A stretch of 64,000 nucleotides of DNA, taken from positions 1-64,000 of the forward strand of contig SWBL01000021.1 of NCBI GenBank assembly GCA_024195585.1, written 5' to 3'. Below are positions 15,993 to 27,378 of the stretch, piece after piece; the stretch's first letter is position 1; every line of letters starts with the position of its first letter. The position numbers and the translations under genes are program-made. Source of the DNA: Aureobasidium sp. EXF-3400 (Eukaryota > Ascomycota > Dothideomycetes > Dothideales > Saccotheciaceae). The notes under the pieces are model-generated. The model did no database searches, was not told where the DNA came from, and saw nothing but the letters and a program-made list of their open reading frames with translations.

Positions 15993-16038
15993 CTCGAACG
16001 ATGTGAGGAGCAAACGCCGCGAGATCACATCGTTCGAG
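15993..16038. repeat. Perfect 14-bp inverted repeat (hairpin)
   Basis: Arms ctcgaacgatgtga (15993-16006) and tcacatcgttcgag (16025-16038) are exact reverse complements separated by 18 nt. It is not followed by a T run and lies in the gene-poor region, far from any start codon. Confidence 0.9.
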
Positions 16039-16613
16039 GGGTTGTTTTGTGGGACGTGACAAGTCCTCGGACCCGAAAGCAGCGGCCCGAGTCTGATCCT
16101 ATCGGAACAGTGGCCGATCTTGCCCTATCCCACAGCACGTTTGCGGTTGTCAGTTCTGAAGCCTGTTCGAGACAGCCTTCGTCAAATACGCACGGGTTAT
16201 GAAGGGCCGTACTCATTGGCAAAAGTACAGAGACAGGGAAAGCCTAGAGTTCACCCTGGACGCATAACGTTTGAAAGACACATGGTTCAGCTCGAGAAAT
16301 TGAGCTGCTGACCGTCGACAGGACAGAGGCTACCCCTCATACGGAATCATACCCTATGGTTCCGTATACAGCCAAGCGAGGGTCCGAAAGACTGTATAAA
16401 CGTTAAATCGGAACTTCCAGTAAGTCACCCAGGTATATGCCCGGTCAAGAGGAATGCGGCGTTCTTGCCGTCAGCAATCGCAAAAATCAGATCTCATGGC
16501 CTTTCGACAATCCCCGGGTTTTGCAGGGTCTGACAAGCATTTTCTCCAAAGCCACGGTACCCACACACCGGGAAGAGTCATGAGGATGGATGGCAGCACG
16601 GAGCAGACCGGGT

Positions 16614-16634
16614 CACATGTCTGTTTGACATGTG
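16614..16634. repeat. 8-bp hairpin
   Basis: Arms cacatgtc (16614-16621) and gacatgtg (16627-16634) around a 5-nt loop tgttt. It is short enough to be chance and is recorded because it shares the gene-poor region with two other inverted repeats. Confidence 0.7.
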
Positions 16635-18085
16635 GGCAACCGACTCCTTATTAGATTGATCAGACTTTTGTTTGATCTAGTCAAAACAATTATGCGATTT
16701 GTCGATGCGTCCGTCAATACAAACAGCGTCCAGGTCTTCTATCCCTAGTCGTAGATGAAGGTCCATGAGAAGGTCTAGCCTATGGAATTGACGAGTCAAG
16801 GCAGAGATCGTAGAGGTGGAGCCGGGTCTTCTCTTGGCCTTCTTGGATCTCTCAGAGAAAGGCCGCAATTCTTACAGGCGCCGCAAAGACACCGGTAAAG
16901 AACAGACTTTTCTGGCGTACAAAACCTTGCTTCAGTTTTCGTGGGCCCGCTCTTACCAGAGGCCAAAACCTAAGCTTGCCCATGAGGTCCAAAGTAGGAG
17001 TCACAGCCACGGGCGCAACACGTGGATTATTTGGTGGCCCCTAACGGCGCCCTTGGATCTGCGACGTACCAACAACAGTCTTATCGACTGCCGATACTAG
17101 CAATAGACAAGCAAAGTCGCACCTGACAGTTGCAATTATAGGTCGGAGTGAGGAGTATTGGAGAGGAGCTGAGCGAACGAGAGCGAGATCTGACTGTGCA
17201 GGTCATCAACAATGGACATTGAGTCATGTACAATAGTGGAAGTAAGGGTCCCGGACGCGTTCTTAAAGCTGCAGCACATGTGCCACCGACCAAGCTGCAT
17301 GCAAGAACCCCCTAAAAGGATGACCGGGTCGTTCTTGAGTTCTGGAAGATGCCTAGGACGGCCAACACTTCTAGCGTCAGATTGAGGAGACGCGTTTGTA
17401 GAGAGAAGCGAACGGTGTAACAAAGGATAGACAGCGTGACCAGCCAACGCACGGGTGTGGACGAGACAAAGCCAGAAGCAGGCAGTCAATCGGCCAGCAA
17501 ATCGGTCATCAGTCAAGACCCCAGAGTGTAGCATTTTTCGAGCGATGGTCTGTCTGGAGGACGCGATCCCGAACAGGCATGCCGGTAGCAGATTCCGAAC
17601 GAACCGAGGCGTAGGTTGTTTTTTTGCGAAGGCCCGATGCCACCTTGCGGGTTAGCTCAGCGCCAGGTGATCTAGCGGGAGCCACGAAAAGAAGAGTGTT
17701 TCTTGACGACGAAAGCACGGGAGATTGGTTAAGTAAGTCGGCCTCCCACCTTTTGTGCCTTTTACGTCGCCCCCAGAACGCGCCCACGTAACCAGATACA
17801 CACACCCCGCACCACTGGAACAGATCCAATTACCTATTCTCAGGTTGCCGTCGCTCTCTACTCTTACCTCGACATTGCCTTAGATGCTGCGACAGAAATC
17901 GTCTGCGTTCCTCATCAATCCGGCTCATTCCACTTCCGGACTACTCCTGTTCTGCCGATCCGCCTGACGCAACACACCGTCCGCAAACAGAGCGCCCCAA
18001 GAGCCTCCACACTCTTGCATATACCTTACCTTCCTGTCCACCTCTCAGTCCGCCCAGCAGCAGTAGCTGCCTTGTGATTTTCACC

Positions 18086-19882
18086 ATGCCTTTCCGACCC
18101 CAACATTCGTTAGTCATGATTGACGTCGACAAAATGCACACTATCGACACTCGTTCCGTCGAGGACCTCTTTGGAATGTGGTCAGGTACATTGCAACCAT
18201 TCTTTTACTATTCTGTCGATTGTTGCTGACACTGTGCAGTTTTCAACAAAATCTCAGACGCCATGGAGGACGGCAAGCGGTTAGAAAATCTCAGCTGGCG
18301 TCTATGGAACCGCGAGACGTTTGTGTGTTCCCGCATGCCGCGCGCGCGGAAAAACATTCCTCTGCCCGCCCTTTCGAGCAGCGTGTCGTCGACAGACGAG
18401 TCGGACGATGAAGACGTGTCGTCATTGCTGCCTTCGCCCGCTTCAAGGCCTGAGTTGAGAAGGAGCGAATCATCAGAGCACCGCAACCGCGGCCGCCAAC
18501 AAAATCATATCACGCCCATCGACCTTGAGAAGATGGTCATCTCCATCAAGGAGAAGAAGAGCCTCGAACCTTTATCCGCATTATCCATGCCTTCACCTTC
18601 TATGCCGAGTCCGCCGCCTTCCGACGACCGCCAAACCCCTATCGCCACGAAATCGACTACACCTGCCCCGAAACTTGCACCCACACCCGCACCGACACCC
18701 GTACCTGTACCTGCATCAATTTCTGAGAAACCCGCCGCCACCACCATTCCTACCATCGCCGCGCCTAGTCATCTGGAGTCGTCCACCTCTACTGTCAGTA
18801 GCAACGACTCACAGGCTATCGCATCGTCTTCTTCTCAGAGTTCGTCAACTGAGATGAGCACTCACAACATCGTACGAGGCTTCAGACCCGAAGTGCCTTC
18901 GTCATACCGCTCTCAAACAAACCTCGCCGCAACCCAGCCGACGCCCATCCTCAAGACTTCGCCTCAATACCGCCCGGATCGCCTCAATCGACCCAAGAAG
19001 GGTGCGACCTTCACCCTCGGCGCCTCTTCTGGCGAGGAAGAGAGTTCTCTTGACAGTCACATGGGACGCAACAGTGTCGGCTCGCTATCGACTGGTATGC
19101 CGCAACCGCCGAAGAAGCACGCCTCTTTCAGGGATATCATCCAAGACCGAGCGATCACAGATAGCCCTGTGTTTGAGGAGTCTGATGATGAGGACGACGA
19201 CGATGCTTTCGAGAGTGTAATTGAGGAGGACGAAGACTCTTCTGACTGGGAGGATGACGAGGTCGTCGAGAGTGGTAACTCCTCAGCCGATGAGAACAAG
19301 AGCATGTTCCGTCGAGTTGACTCGCAGCCCAACCTCACCTCGCGCCGCTCTATGCTAACCACCATGATGCACGAACCGGATCGCGCTCGCGCCATGGCAA
19401 GTGCTGCGTCGCGCTCTACCCCTGCTCTCCGTCGTTCCCGTGCTGCTTCTCCTAGCGGCCCCTCTGCTACTCCGTCACCCCATCGTCGAGAAGTCGAACG
19501 TGCTGGTCCGGATTACGCCTCGCATCCTTCGCAATTCTCTCAACACGCCCAAGAGGCCTCGGAATCTTCACAACCACGCCCCATAATCATGACCACCTCT
19601 AACACACATCAACCTGCTCTCTCGCCACGTACCACCAGACGAAACATGCTTTCAACCGAGTTAACAGAGTCATTGCGCAAGAACCTCCTCTGGGAGCGTC
19701 AGCACAAAAGTTCCAACAACCTGGCCGCCATGAAGCGCAGACACACCTCTCACGACCTAAAGAACCTCAAACAGCACCCCGAGCCACAAATGGTCATGTC
19801 GGTCAAGGAGAACGATAAGAAGAAGTTCTCCAACGAATACTTCAACCAGGGACTCCAGGAATACCACGCCAAAGGCTGGTAA
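18086..19882 (+). CDS. DUF1752/DUF3295 fungal protein (AreA GATA-like N-terminus)
   Basis: Exons 18086-18185 and 18240-19882; 580 aa. The intron junction rebuilds the DUF1752 motif DLFGMWSVFNKISDAMEDGK followed by RLENLSWRLWNRETF (about residues 27-65). This region is shared with the N-terminus of the nitrogen regulators AreA/NIT2. The long middle is disordered, Ser/Pro-rich with an acidic block (ESDDEDDDDAF to WEDDE, about 300-345). The C-terminal 80 residues (LSTELTESLRKNLLWERQH to the final GLQEYHAKGW) fit DUF3295. There is no GATA zinc finger, so it is not AreA itself. Proteins with this architecture are thought to be regulatory or signalling proteins; the role is unknown to me. ATG 18086 is the first in-frame start and keeps the conserved block. 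Confidence 0.9.
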
Positions 19883-21208
19883 ATCCATCGCCTACTGTTC
19901 ATGCTTTACTTGTTTTTGATCCTTTCTACTGCATTTTAGCGACATGCATTGTTCTTTCTTCTTTTCTTCTTTTCTGCATCAGCGAGCAGGCATCGCGTGG
20001 GTGTTTGGATCTTGTTCTTCTACGCGGAAGTATCTTATGGCAATTGCCACCAGAAAAGAATTGTTTTTCGATACGCGGTCTGCTCTTTTCATTTCTTCTC
20101 AACCTGCCTTACAGTCCTTGTTCGCCAGTCTCTCCTGTATCAATAGCGTGGCTTACCTCGATCTCGGCCCGACTGCTGTCGAAAGACTCGCGGGTCTGCA
20201 GGCGGTGGCACAGCCGCGACCAAATATCGTTGTACGATGTATACATAGGTTCTACCTTCCTTAGGAAGGGCCGATGGGCCGATGAAATTCAAAAATATGA
20301 TAAAACGCAAACATCTCCCGGTCCTTGTGATCACAATATTGCAACTGTGACATTGTTGGCGGCACTTCTGAGTGTTGTGTCAGCCCGAAGCAATGTGCGA
20401 CTCTAAACGATGTACCTCTTCACCGCTGCTTCGATCCCACTATGAATAGAGTGGATGCATGTCTCCAGGGCAGACATCTCTGACCTTCGATTCGTATCGA
20501 CCACTGTGCAACAACACAAATCACTCAAGGGAAGCTCTTCGTTCTCGTTGACCATGTGGGAGCAGTTTCGGGACTAAAGCTGTGGAGACTGGAGAGCACG
20601 CCGAAACTGCTACAATAATGACGTGCGTTACATGTGAGCATTGAACGATATCGAGGAGCTTGACTTTAACGGCTTGCTATTTCTTCGCTAACTCATGATG
20701 CACAGTAGCTTCATGTGTCTGTAGAGTGAAACGGAACCGTCGGAATAACCCTCAACCATCTATTCACGTCGTGATACTCGGCCCTTGTCGAGCTCGACGT
20801 TTGTTGAAGGATCGCAAACGGGAGAATGGTGAATGTTGAATTCGAACACGTCCCACAATTACATAGACCCGGCATGATTGATTTGTGCAGCTGCCTTTAC
20901 TGGTAATCTTCCCATAGATATTTCCTATCACAGTTACTTGCGAAAGTAGGATGGAAAACAGGTGGTTTGATTCGTCAAACTTCCATATCCCTCATGACTC
21001 ATGGAGGGTTGGAGAATAATGACAGCATCCAAAGTTCGTCATCGCATGTGAAAACCCAAGCTGTGCGTGAGCCTCCAAACAACAACAAATTCGGTCCGCG
21101 AAGAGGTCGGAGATACCTTTGAACTCCAGAACGTGATCAGGCCTCGAGCGTCTCATTCACACAACGATCACCAGTACAATCATTGTGTACGAAAAGCAGC
21201 AGCAAAAG
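19883..21208. other. 1.3-kb intergenic region
   Basis: 3' UTR of the DUF1752 gene and promoter of the zinc-finger gene. No coding family, repeat array or RNA gene recognised. Confidence 0.55.
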
Positions 21209-24200
21209 ATGTCAACGGAGCCACCTTCGGCTGCAGTGGAAGGGGGGCAAGAAACGGGTGAGTTCAATTCGGACCTTCATGTGCTGGCACTCCAACGAAG
21301 CCATGCCGCCGCCTAGAAGGTCATCTGCTCACAAGTTTCCGCAGATGTGGTACAGGCAACTGAACCTCAGTCTGGGGTAAACCCTCCAAAGAAACCACAT
21401 GCAAGCCAAGAAAAGCAACAAGTCTGTCGATTCTTCAACTCGAAGAGAGGTAAGTGGTGTTGTTTCATTGAATGCCCTTCCCAATGTGCTACCGCGGAAC
21501 GCCAATAACCATTGCGTGACGAGAGGTGCACATGGCGAGCTCGACGAGCACGATGTGTTCCAACTATTAGATTCATATTCAAGCATCACTTGCTTACCAG
21601 ATGTGGTGGGTAGGTTGCAAGGCAGGTAACCAATGTTCCTTTGCGCATGTACAACAAGCAAAACCATCGGCTTCTGAAGCCAAACCTCGAGCTCCAAAGC
21701 AGAAAGTGGCACGTGGAGACGGTCGCGATGCTGCTGCAACTCCTCAACGACAGTATGAACCTCGAGTGGACCAGTCCAAGGTGGTATCTCGACCAGTCAC
21801 CAAAACGGAACAAGAGGATCCGCGAGTGTTCCAGATGGGCCAACTCCGTCGTCGCTTTGCCCCTTCAGAGGAACAACTGCGAGATGCTACCCTTCTCAAG
21901 TTCAAACTCGCTCCTAGCGATCCCGACTTTCCGTTCGATCTTCCTTTTTTGGATTGCTCTCTTACCGTACCGTTGTCATATCCACAAACCAAGCCAACTT
22001 TGCGCATAACCAACTCGGAGATGCCACGCGGGTTTCAGCTGAATGTCGAACGAGGGTTTGACCAGATCGTAATTGAATCACCCAGCGCAACTCTTCTCGG
22101 AGTTTTCAATCGTCTCGATAGGCAGCTTGAGACTTTGCTCTCTGGCGAAAAGGCAGATACAGTGAAGATCGTACGAAACACACCAAGAGCTGAATCTCAA
22201 GCACAACCTCGACCTGCTGCTCAGGTACCCAAGCCGCAGCCAAAGAAGACTGAAGCCGTTCCATCTTTCACCACCGAACAGAAGCTACAAGCAGAGAAGA
22301 AGCGTCAGTCTGATATCAGGCAGCTTGTCGCAAGATTGGGACGACTACCAGGGTTCATCCAGTCTTCTGATGACATCTCGTTCACCATCCCTTTCCAACC
22401 TACAAAGAAGGTACCGGAAGCTCTAAGGAATCAAAAGTCGATTCGTCTAGTTGTGCCTCAGCTCTACAACCTACATCTGCCTCGAATCGAGGTCAATGGT
22501 AATCACGATCCTGCAGCAAGAGCGCTTGAGCAATCGTTCCAAGAAAGAGTTAAGAGCGAGACTAGCCTGACTTTACTCTCACACATTAACTGGCTCACTC
22601 AAAACGCTCATATCATGTCCACTGTCAAGGAGCCAGTCGATGCGAACGAGGCTGAAAAACAGTCCGAGGAAGCACCCAAGGCAGAGATCGTAGTTCCAGT
22701 GTTAGCCCAACCGTCTGGTGCTACCGCGGATCAAGACTCAGACAAACCCCATGTTCACGTCATTCCAAGACCTCCGGAATGGCACACCAATGACGGACCT
22801 GACGGTTGGAGTAGTGATGATTCTTACTCGTACGACAGTGGAGATGAAACAGAAGAAGAACAAGAAGGCGACCAGCCGGAACAACCACCTGCCAGTACCT
22901 CCGGGCTCGCAGAACGCGGCATCATGTTATCGTTCCCTAATCTGGAATTATACGGCTGTGAGCTCTTGGAACTCGTCTCACTTAGCATCACGGTCAAGTG
23001 CGACCGTTGCAAAGACTTGCTTGATGTTCAGCGCCTGAGAAACAACACCAAGGGCGACGCGAGTGGTATGCGCGATGAGATTTGCAAGAAATGCGCGAAT
23101 ACTCTCGCAGTTGGTACGAGTATATGGCCCATATATGTTCTACAAAGATGACTGACAGTAACAGGATTCCGAGCGGACTTGATCCACCAAAACTCTGTTA
23201 GAGCTGGATACTTGGATCTTGACGGTTGTACAGTGGTCGATATGCTTCCAAGGCAAGTTGACAATGTCACAAACGTGGTACACCGTAACTAACAACTGTC
23301 TAGTTACTTCATCCCAACATGCTCAGAGTGTTCCACGTCTTATCCAGCTCCAGGTGTTGTTGGAGTTCGTGGAGACTCGATTCTAGCAATCTGTAGGGAA
23401 TGTCACAGGAAAATGAGTTTCCGGATCCCAGAGACCAAATTCTTGCACGTCAGCGCGGCTGCAGTTCGAGCAAGCCGTGCACCGACACGCAGAAAGATCA
23501 AAGAGAACCTTGGAATCGTTGCTGGACAGGAGCTACCTAGACGCGGTCGTTGCACGCACTATGCGAAGTCGTATAGATGGTTCAGGTATGCGCGCCTGTT
23601 TACTTGTAAGGTATCCGCCTCTGGACCATGCTGACACCCAACACAGATTCTCATGCTGCAGCAAAGTCTATCCCTGTGATGTAGGTCAAAGATACCATGA
23701 TGAAGAGGAATATGACTGATGTTTCTCAGCGCTGTCACGACGAAAGCGAATCTCACCCGAACGAACACGCTAACAGAATGATATGCGGTTATTGTTCCCG
23801 AGAACAAAATTACAGACCCGATGACTGCCACTTCTGCCGTTCCAGCCTCATTGCAAGAATCGGGCATGGTTTCTGGGAGGGAGGCAAAGGTAAGGCGATT
23901 TTCTTCATCAATCATCATCACGTCCTCATTTTACACATTCACGCGTTCACGCATCATCTCTTACCAATCTTCGATGCGGCAAAACTACCGTACGGCTGTT
24001 TGTTTGCATCCTTGACGACGTCCTGGCGAATGACCACACCCTCAAAAGGTCCATGCAACCTCCACGAGCCCCCAGCTTTCCCCGCGCGACGGTGTCGAAG
24101 CCTAAACTGTGTACCTATGTACACGATGCTTCTAGCGTCGTATGGCGCTTTCCATCGGGACCTGCAGGAGTTTCGCATCGAGTTCAGGCGAAACACCACA

Positions 24201-24414
24201 AAATTATTGATCATGAGGGCTGACGTATCGACCAGGTACACGGGACAAAACCCGGATGAGCAGAAAAGGCAAGTACAACCCCATCCCGTGTCTCTTTGTC
24301 TGTGCTTGGCAATATCAGGACATGTGACTCTTTGACAGAAATGCTAACGGAATTTGACTCTCAGACCCTCGTAAATACAAGCGAAGACCTGGTACCAAAG
24401 TCGGTCATAGCTAG
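21209..24414 (+). CDS. CCCH plus CHY zinc-finger protein
   Basis: Nine exons: 21209-21257, 21345-21449, 21614-23113, 23165-23252, 23304-23585, 23647-23680, 23730-23889, 24236-24268, 24365-24414; 766 aa. A CCCH finger (C44-x8-C53-x5-C59-x3-H63) is rebuilt across intron 2. A possible RWD-like region follows (about 85-190), then an acidic disordered stretch. A Cys-rich segment ends in the CHY finger (about 664-722: CTHY, FSCCSKVYPCDRCHDE, RMICGYCSREQNY, CHFC). The C-terminus is basic (KDPRKYKRRPGTKVGHS). CHY fingers bind several zinc ions, and in animals and plants occur with RING fingers in ubiquitin ligases; no RING is visible here. CCCH fingers often bind RNA. Introns 4 and 8 use GC donors. 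The first two exons are less certain than the rest. Confidence 0.88.
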
Positions 24415-24683
24415 AAGAAAAGGATAAGATCAGCACTCAGCTCGAGCGTGTGATTGATTATTGATCGCGCTGTGGCAGGTGCGGTCGAGAAGTCTGGAGA
24501 CCTTGAAATCTTCGGTAGGAAGGCCGAAGGACGACGGATGTACGTAACTTTCAGCCAGGTTGGGAACACGCTGGAACACGGTCCCTGATGCCAACGAGGT
24601 TTCGTGGTGCCAGTGGGGAAGACCCCATGCAGGAAGGCAGCAACTCTTCTAGGTCAGCATTCGGTCCATCGAGATGCCGACAC
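24415..24683. other. Convergent spacer before the MFS gene
   Basis: Between the stop of the zinc-finger gene and the repeat at the MFS 3' end. Probably both 3' UTRs. No gene seen. Confidence 0.55.
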
Positions 24684-24763
24684 TTCTCTCGTTCATGAAA
24701 CAGCATTTCGTTCTTCCTCTTCCTTCTCTCGTTCATGAAACAGCATTTCGTTCTTCCTCTTCC
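24684..24763. repeat. 40-bp tandem duplication spanning the MFS stop codon
   Basis: Units 24684-24723 and 24724-24763 are identical (start ttctctcgttcatgaaacag). On the minus strand the MFS frame enters the right-hand unit and stops at 24735-24733, so the unit encodes the end of EKEEEERNAVS. The left-hand copy lies in the 3' UTR. Confidence 0.93.
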
Positions 24764-27023
24764 TTCTCTCCTTCTAGCCATATCTCATGACCATCCCCAT
24801 CTCTGACGAAAAGTCCTGCTACGGCACCTACTGCTGCGAAACACGCCATACACCACCACGACAACCCGACTACACCGCGCCGTAGTCCAACGCCGTAGAT
24901 ATAGCTCAGCAACAAAGGACCGATAGTGCGGGCAGCGGAACTCGCGCTCTGTCCCAAACCATGTACAGTGCCCAAGACAGACGGATGTGGGCAGGCGTTA
25001 TTGATTAAAATCGCCGTGGCAGGTAATGCGAACGTCCTTGCTGTTACTTGGATGCATAGCACGATGACGATGGAAATCCACAGCAACGGTCCGGATGCTG
25101 GTGCAGGCGAAGTGGAGGTAGTCGGTACGAGCGAGAGAAAAGGCACCAAAAAGTAAGCCAGAGGAAACAGGCAGAGCGACAATCGATACGAAGTCACTGT
25201 GCCCAAGCGGAAAGACAGTTTTGGGTAGAGTAGCAGTTGCAAGGATATACCGACGACACCCAAGATTGCTAACGCGGATCCAATCCTCGCGGGTGGGAGA
25301 GCCAGACCGCCCGTCCAGCTGAATGGTGGGTGAGGTTTGTAGTCCAAAGGTACCCCTAGACTCGCATTTGGATTGGTGCCATTGTTCGTCTGGCCATGTG
25401 GGACATATCTTGGTGTCGACAAGTAGACAAACCAGAGGCTGTTGAAGGTCCCTACATGACCAGCTAGTAGAAAGTGAGCTGTAAATGTAAAAAGTACGTT
25501 GGTGGTACAAATGCGTGAAAAGGGTAGTTTCCTTCTGATCTTGGGAAGTTTGGGTGTGGGTGGCTCGTCGGTCGGTGAGTGCATTTCCATTGTCGAAGGA
25601 TCCATGTCGTCGGTGGATATCGCTTGATAGTGCTGGTCAAAGTCGAGTCTGAAGATCACACGCGCGATCCATCTCCCAATGCGAAGTCCCAGGTCTGGTT
25701 TATCCCTCAGCAGCTCATGCGACTGTGAGTATGTTAGCAACACGTCAAGTGTGCTGTCAATTGGGGGCCATTTACCTCTTCAAGACCCAGCAGGACAACC
25801 ATTGACGAAAGGAAGAGGAACCCAGAACTGACAATGTTCGGAAGTGCATAAGGCCACTGTTTCAACCATGCAATCGAGCCGAACGAATCAGGGTAGTTTC
25901 CTGCTGGGTCGGCCAACAGCCCGCCAAGTATTGGTCCTGCGGCACAATGTCAGCAAGAAGTGCAGGACTCACGAGGAGGGTGCGTTGCATACCTATGATC
26001 ACGCCAATATTGAAGGTCATAGGCAACAGGAGAAAAGCTCTCGACTGATACTTCTTATCGCGAATAATCTCGGAGATCATCTTGGAATTCAATCAGCAAT
26101 GTAATATGAATCCGGAGTCTTTACATACCGTTCTCATCACACCGATGTTGCCGTTCAGTGCTGGTTCTTGTGTTAGTCGATGGAATGCTCAAGCCGTCGA
26201 ACCAGAGCTACGAACACGTCATACTCCTGCTTCATTCTGAAAGTCTCGAAGATAATAATCTTGCTAGGAAGGTTATTGTGGAAAGTGCAGTCGTTTAACT
26301 CGAGAAATTCTAGGGAGATATGCTCGCCATCATTAATGATAGTGTCACAGCCTATTCTCGCGAACTACACCAGAAGCTTCGCTTTCGTTGATCTCACGAG
26401 CATGCTCATGAGCTCTCAGAAGAAAATGTTGAACTTCTGTCCGTAACTTGATGCTCTCTGGTCCGACGGGTACGAAACGAAAAAGACTCACCTCCACCGA
26501 CAGCTCTCCACAGCAATGCCACGGCAAAACTACTGCTGAACCCGAACCCCAAGGCTCCAATTGCAGTACCCAAAAGTCCAATCAAGATAACTCTCTTACG
26601 ACCCATGTGCTCCCAATCGGCCATTCTACCCCAGAAGACGGCTGTGCAGAATTGGGCTCCAGTGAAAGCAGCCTGAAGCATACCAGCCTGGTAAGATATA
26701 GTGCTGTCCGGAGCGGATGGAGAGAAAGAGCGAAGCTGATAGAACATGTAGGCTTGTAGCGAGGTCTGTGTCAGTGGTTCTGACAAACGGGCCAGTGTGA
26801 GAATGAATAGTTGATCTTTCCGAGGTAGACTCATCCATGAGACCGGTTTGGGCTTCTCAGAAGATAGTTGACTTGGAGGCATTCTCTCTTCCTCGTCTAC
26901 GGGTAATGTTTGTGGACCAGCTGGTGCATGAACACTAGACTCGGCGGCATTTCTATCAAGATCATGACTGTTCCGCGAAGCTGTCCATAACTTTTGGTCA
27001 GACAACGGGGTACGAGCGACCAT
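24733..27023 (-). CDS. Major facilitator superfamily transporter (DHA1/YCR023C-like)
   Basis: Exons 27023-26492, 26160-26129, 26080-25993, 25936-25776, 25722-24733; 600 aa. The first 70 residues are hydrophilic, then about 12 hydrophobic segments. The loop 2-3 signature appears as GRMADWEHMGRKRVILIG, and a conserved LNGNIGVMRTMISEI block follows, rebuilt from a 32-nt exon. A long cytosolic loop carries HYQAISTDDMDPSTMEMHSP, and late helices include FALPATAILINN and VLGTVHGLGQSASSAARTIGP. These features match the tetracycline-resistance-like or ZIF-like subfamily with yeast YCR023C; the substrate is unknown. Intron 1 is 331 nt, unusually long for this window. The start is ATG 27023; the frame runs to a TTG at 27065. 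The stop lies in a 40-bp tandem duplication. Confidence 0.92.
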
Positions 27024-27378
27024 CAGGACCGGTATACTATGCTGGGCGGTGCTAAGTATAGTCAACGATAAATTGTGGAGGAGTTAGGGAAGGAAGTAGG
27101 CAGATAAGAGCCAGACGGATATATGGCAAAAAGCAAACCTAAACTTGTACACGTCACGTGGGATAGCGCATTCAGCGGGGCATTGCAAGCAAGTCACCGA
27201 TTTTTTTTTGGAGGACAAGAGCAAGAGCAGAAGCAGGAGATAGACTTGAGGATTAGTCGTTGAGGCATCTTTTTTCGCAATGCCATGCGCTTTGCGCCTA
27301 TGTATAACCGTGAAAACCGGCTGCAAGAGTTGACCGAAAGAAAGAGCATGCAAACCAGCAGCAGCAGCAGTTGTAGCA
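27024..27378. other. MFS promoter and HP1 3' region
   Basis: 355 bp between two minus-strand genes. It contains a T9 run near 27200. No gene seen. Confidence 0.55.

Larger units (their letters stand above)
15652..18085. other. 2.4-kb gene-poor region
   Basis: No open frame here has recognisable family features on either strand, and I could not build a spliced gene. It holds three inverted repeats: 15993-16038 (14-bp perfect arms), 16339-16367 (8-bp arms) and 16614-16634 (8-bp arms). The right end is presumably the promoter and 5' UTR of the DUF1752 gene. A long non-coding RNA or decayed mobile element is possible but not shown. Confidence 0.6.

Noticed and set aside
17640..17680. tRNA-like A-box (gggttagctcagcgcc)
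   Set aside because: No matching B-box (GGTTCRANYCC) within the right distance and no acceptor-stem pairing.
23697..24335. 212-codon plus-strand frame at the end of the zinc-finger gene
   Set aside because: Partly reads exon 7 but continues through intron 7; the spliced model gives the conserved GKGTRDKTRMSRKDPRKYK end.
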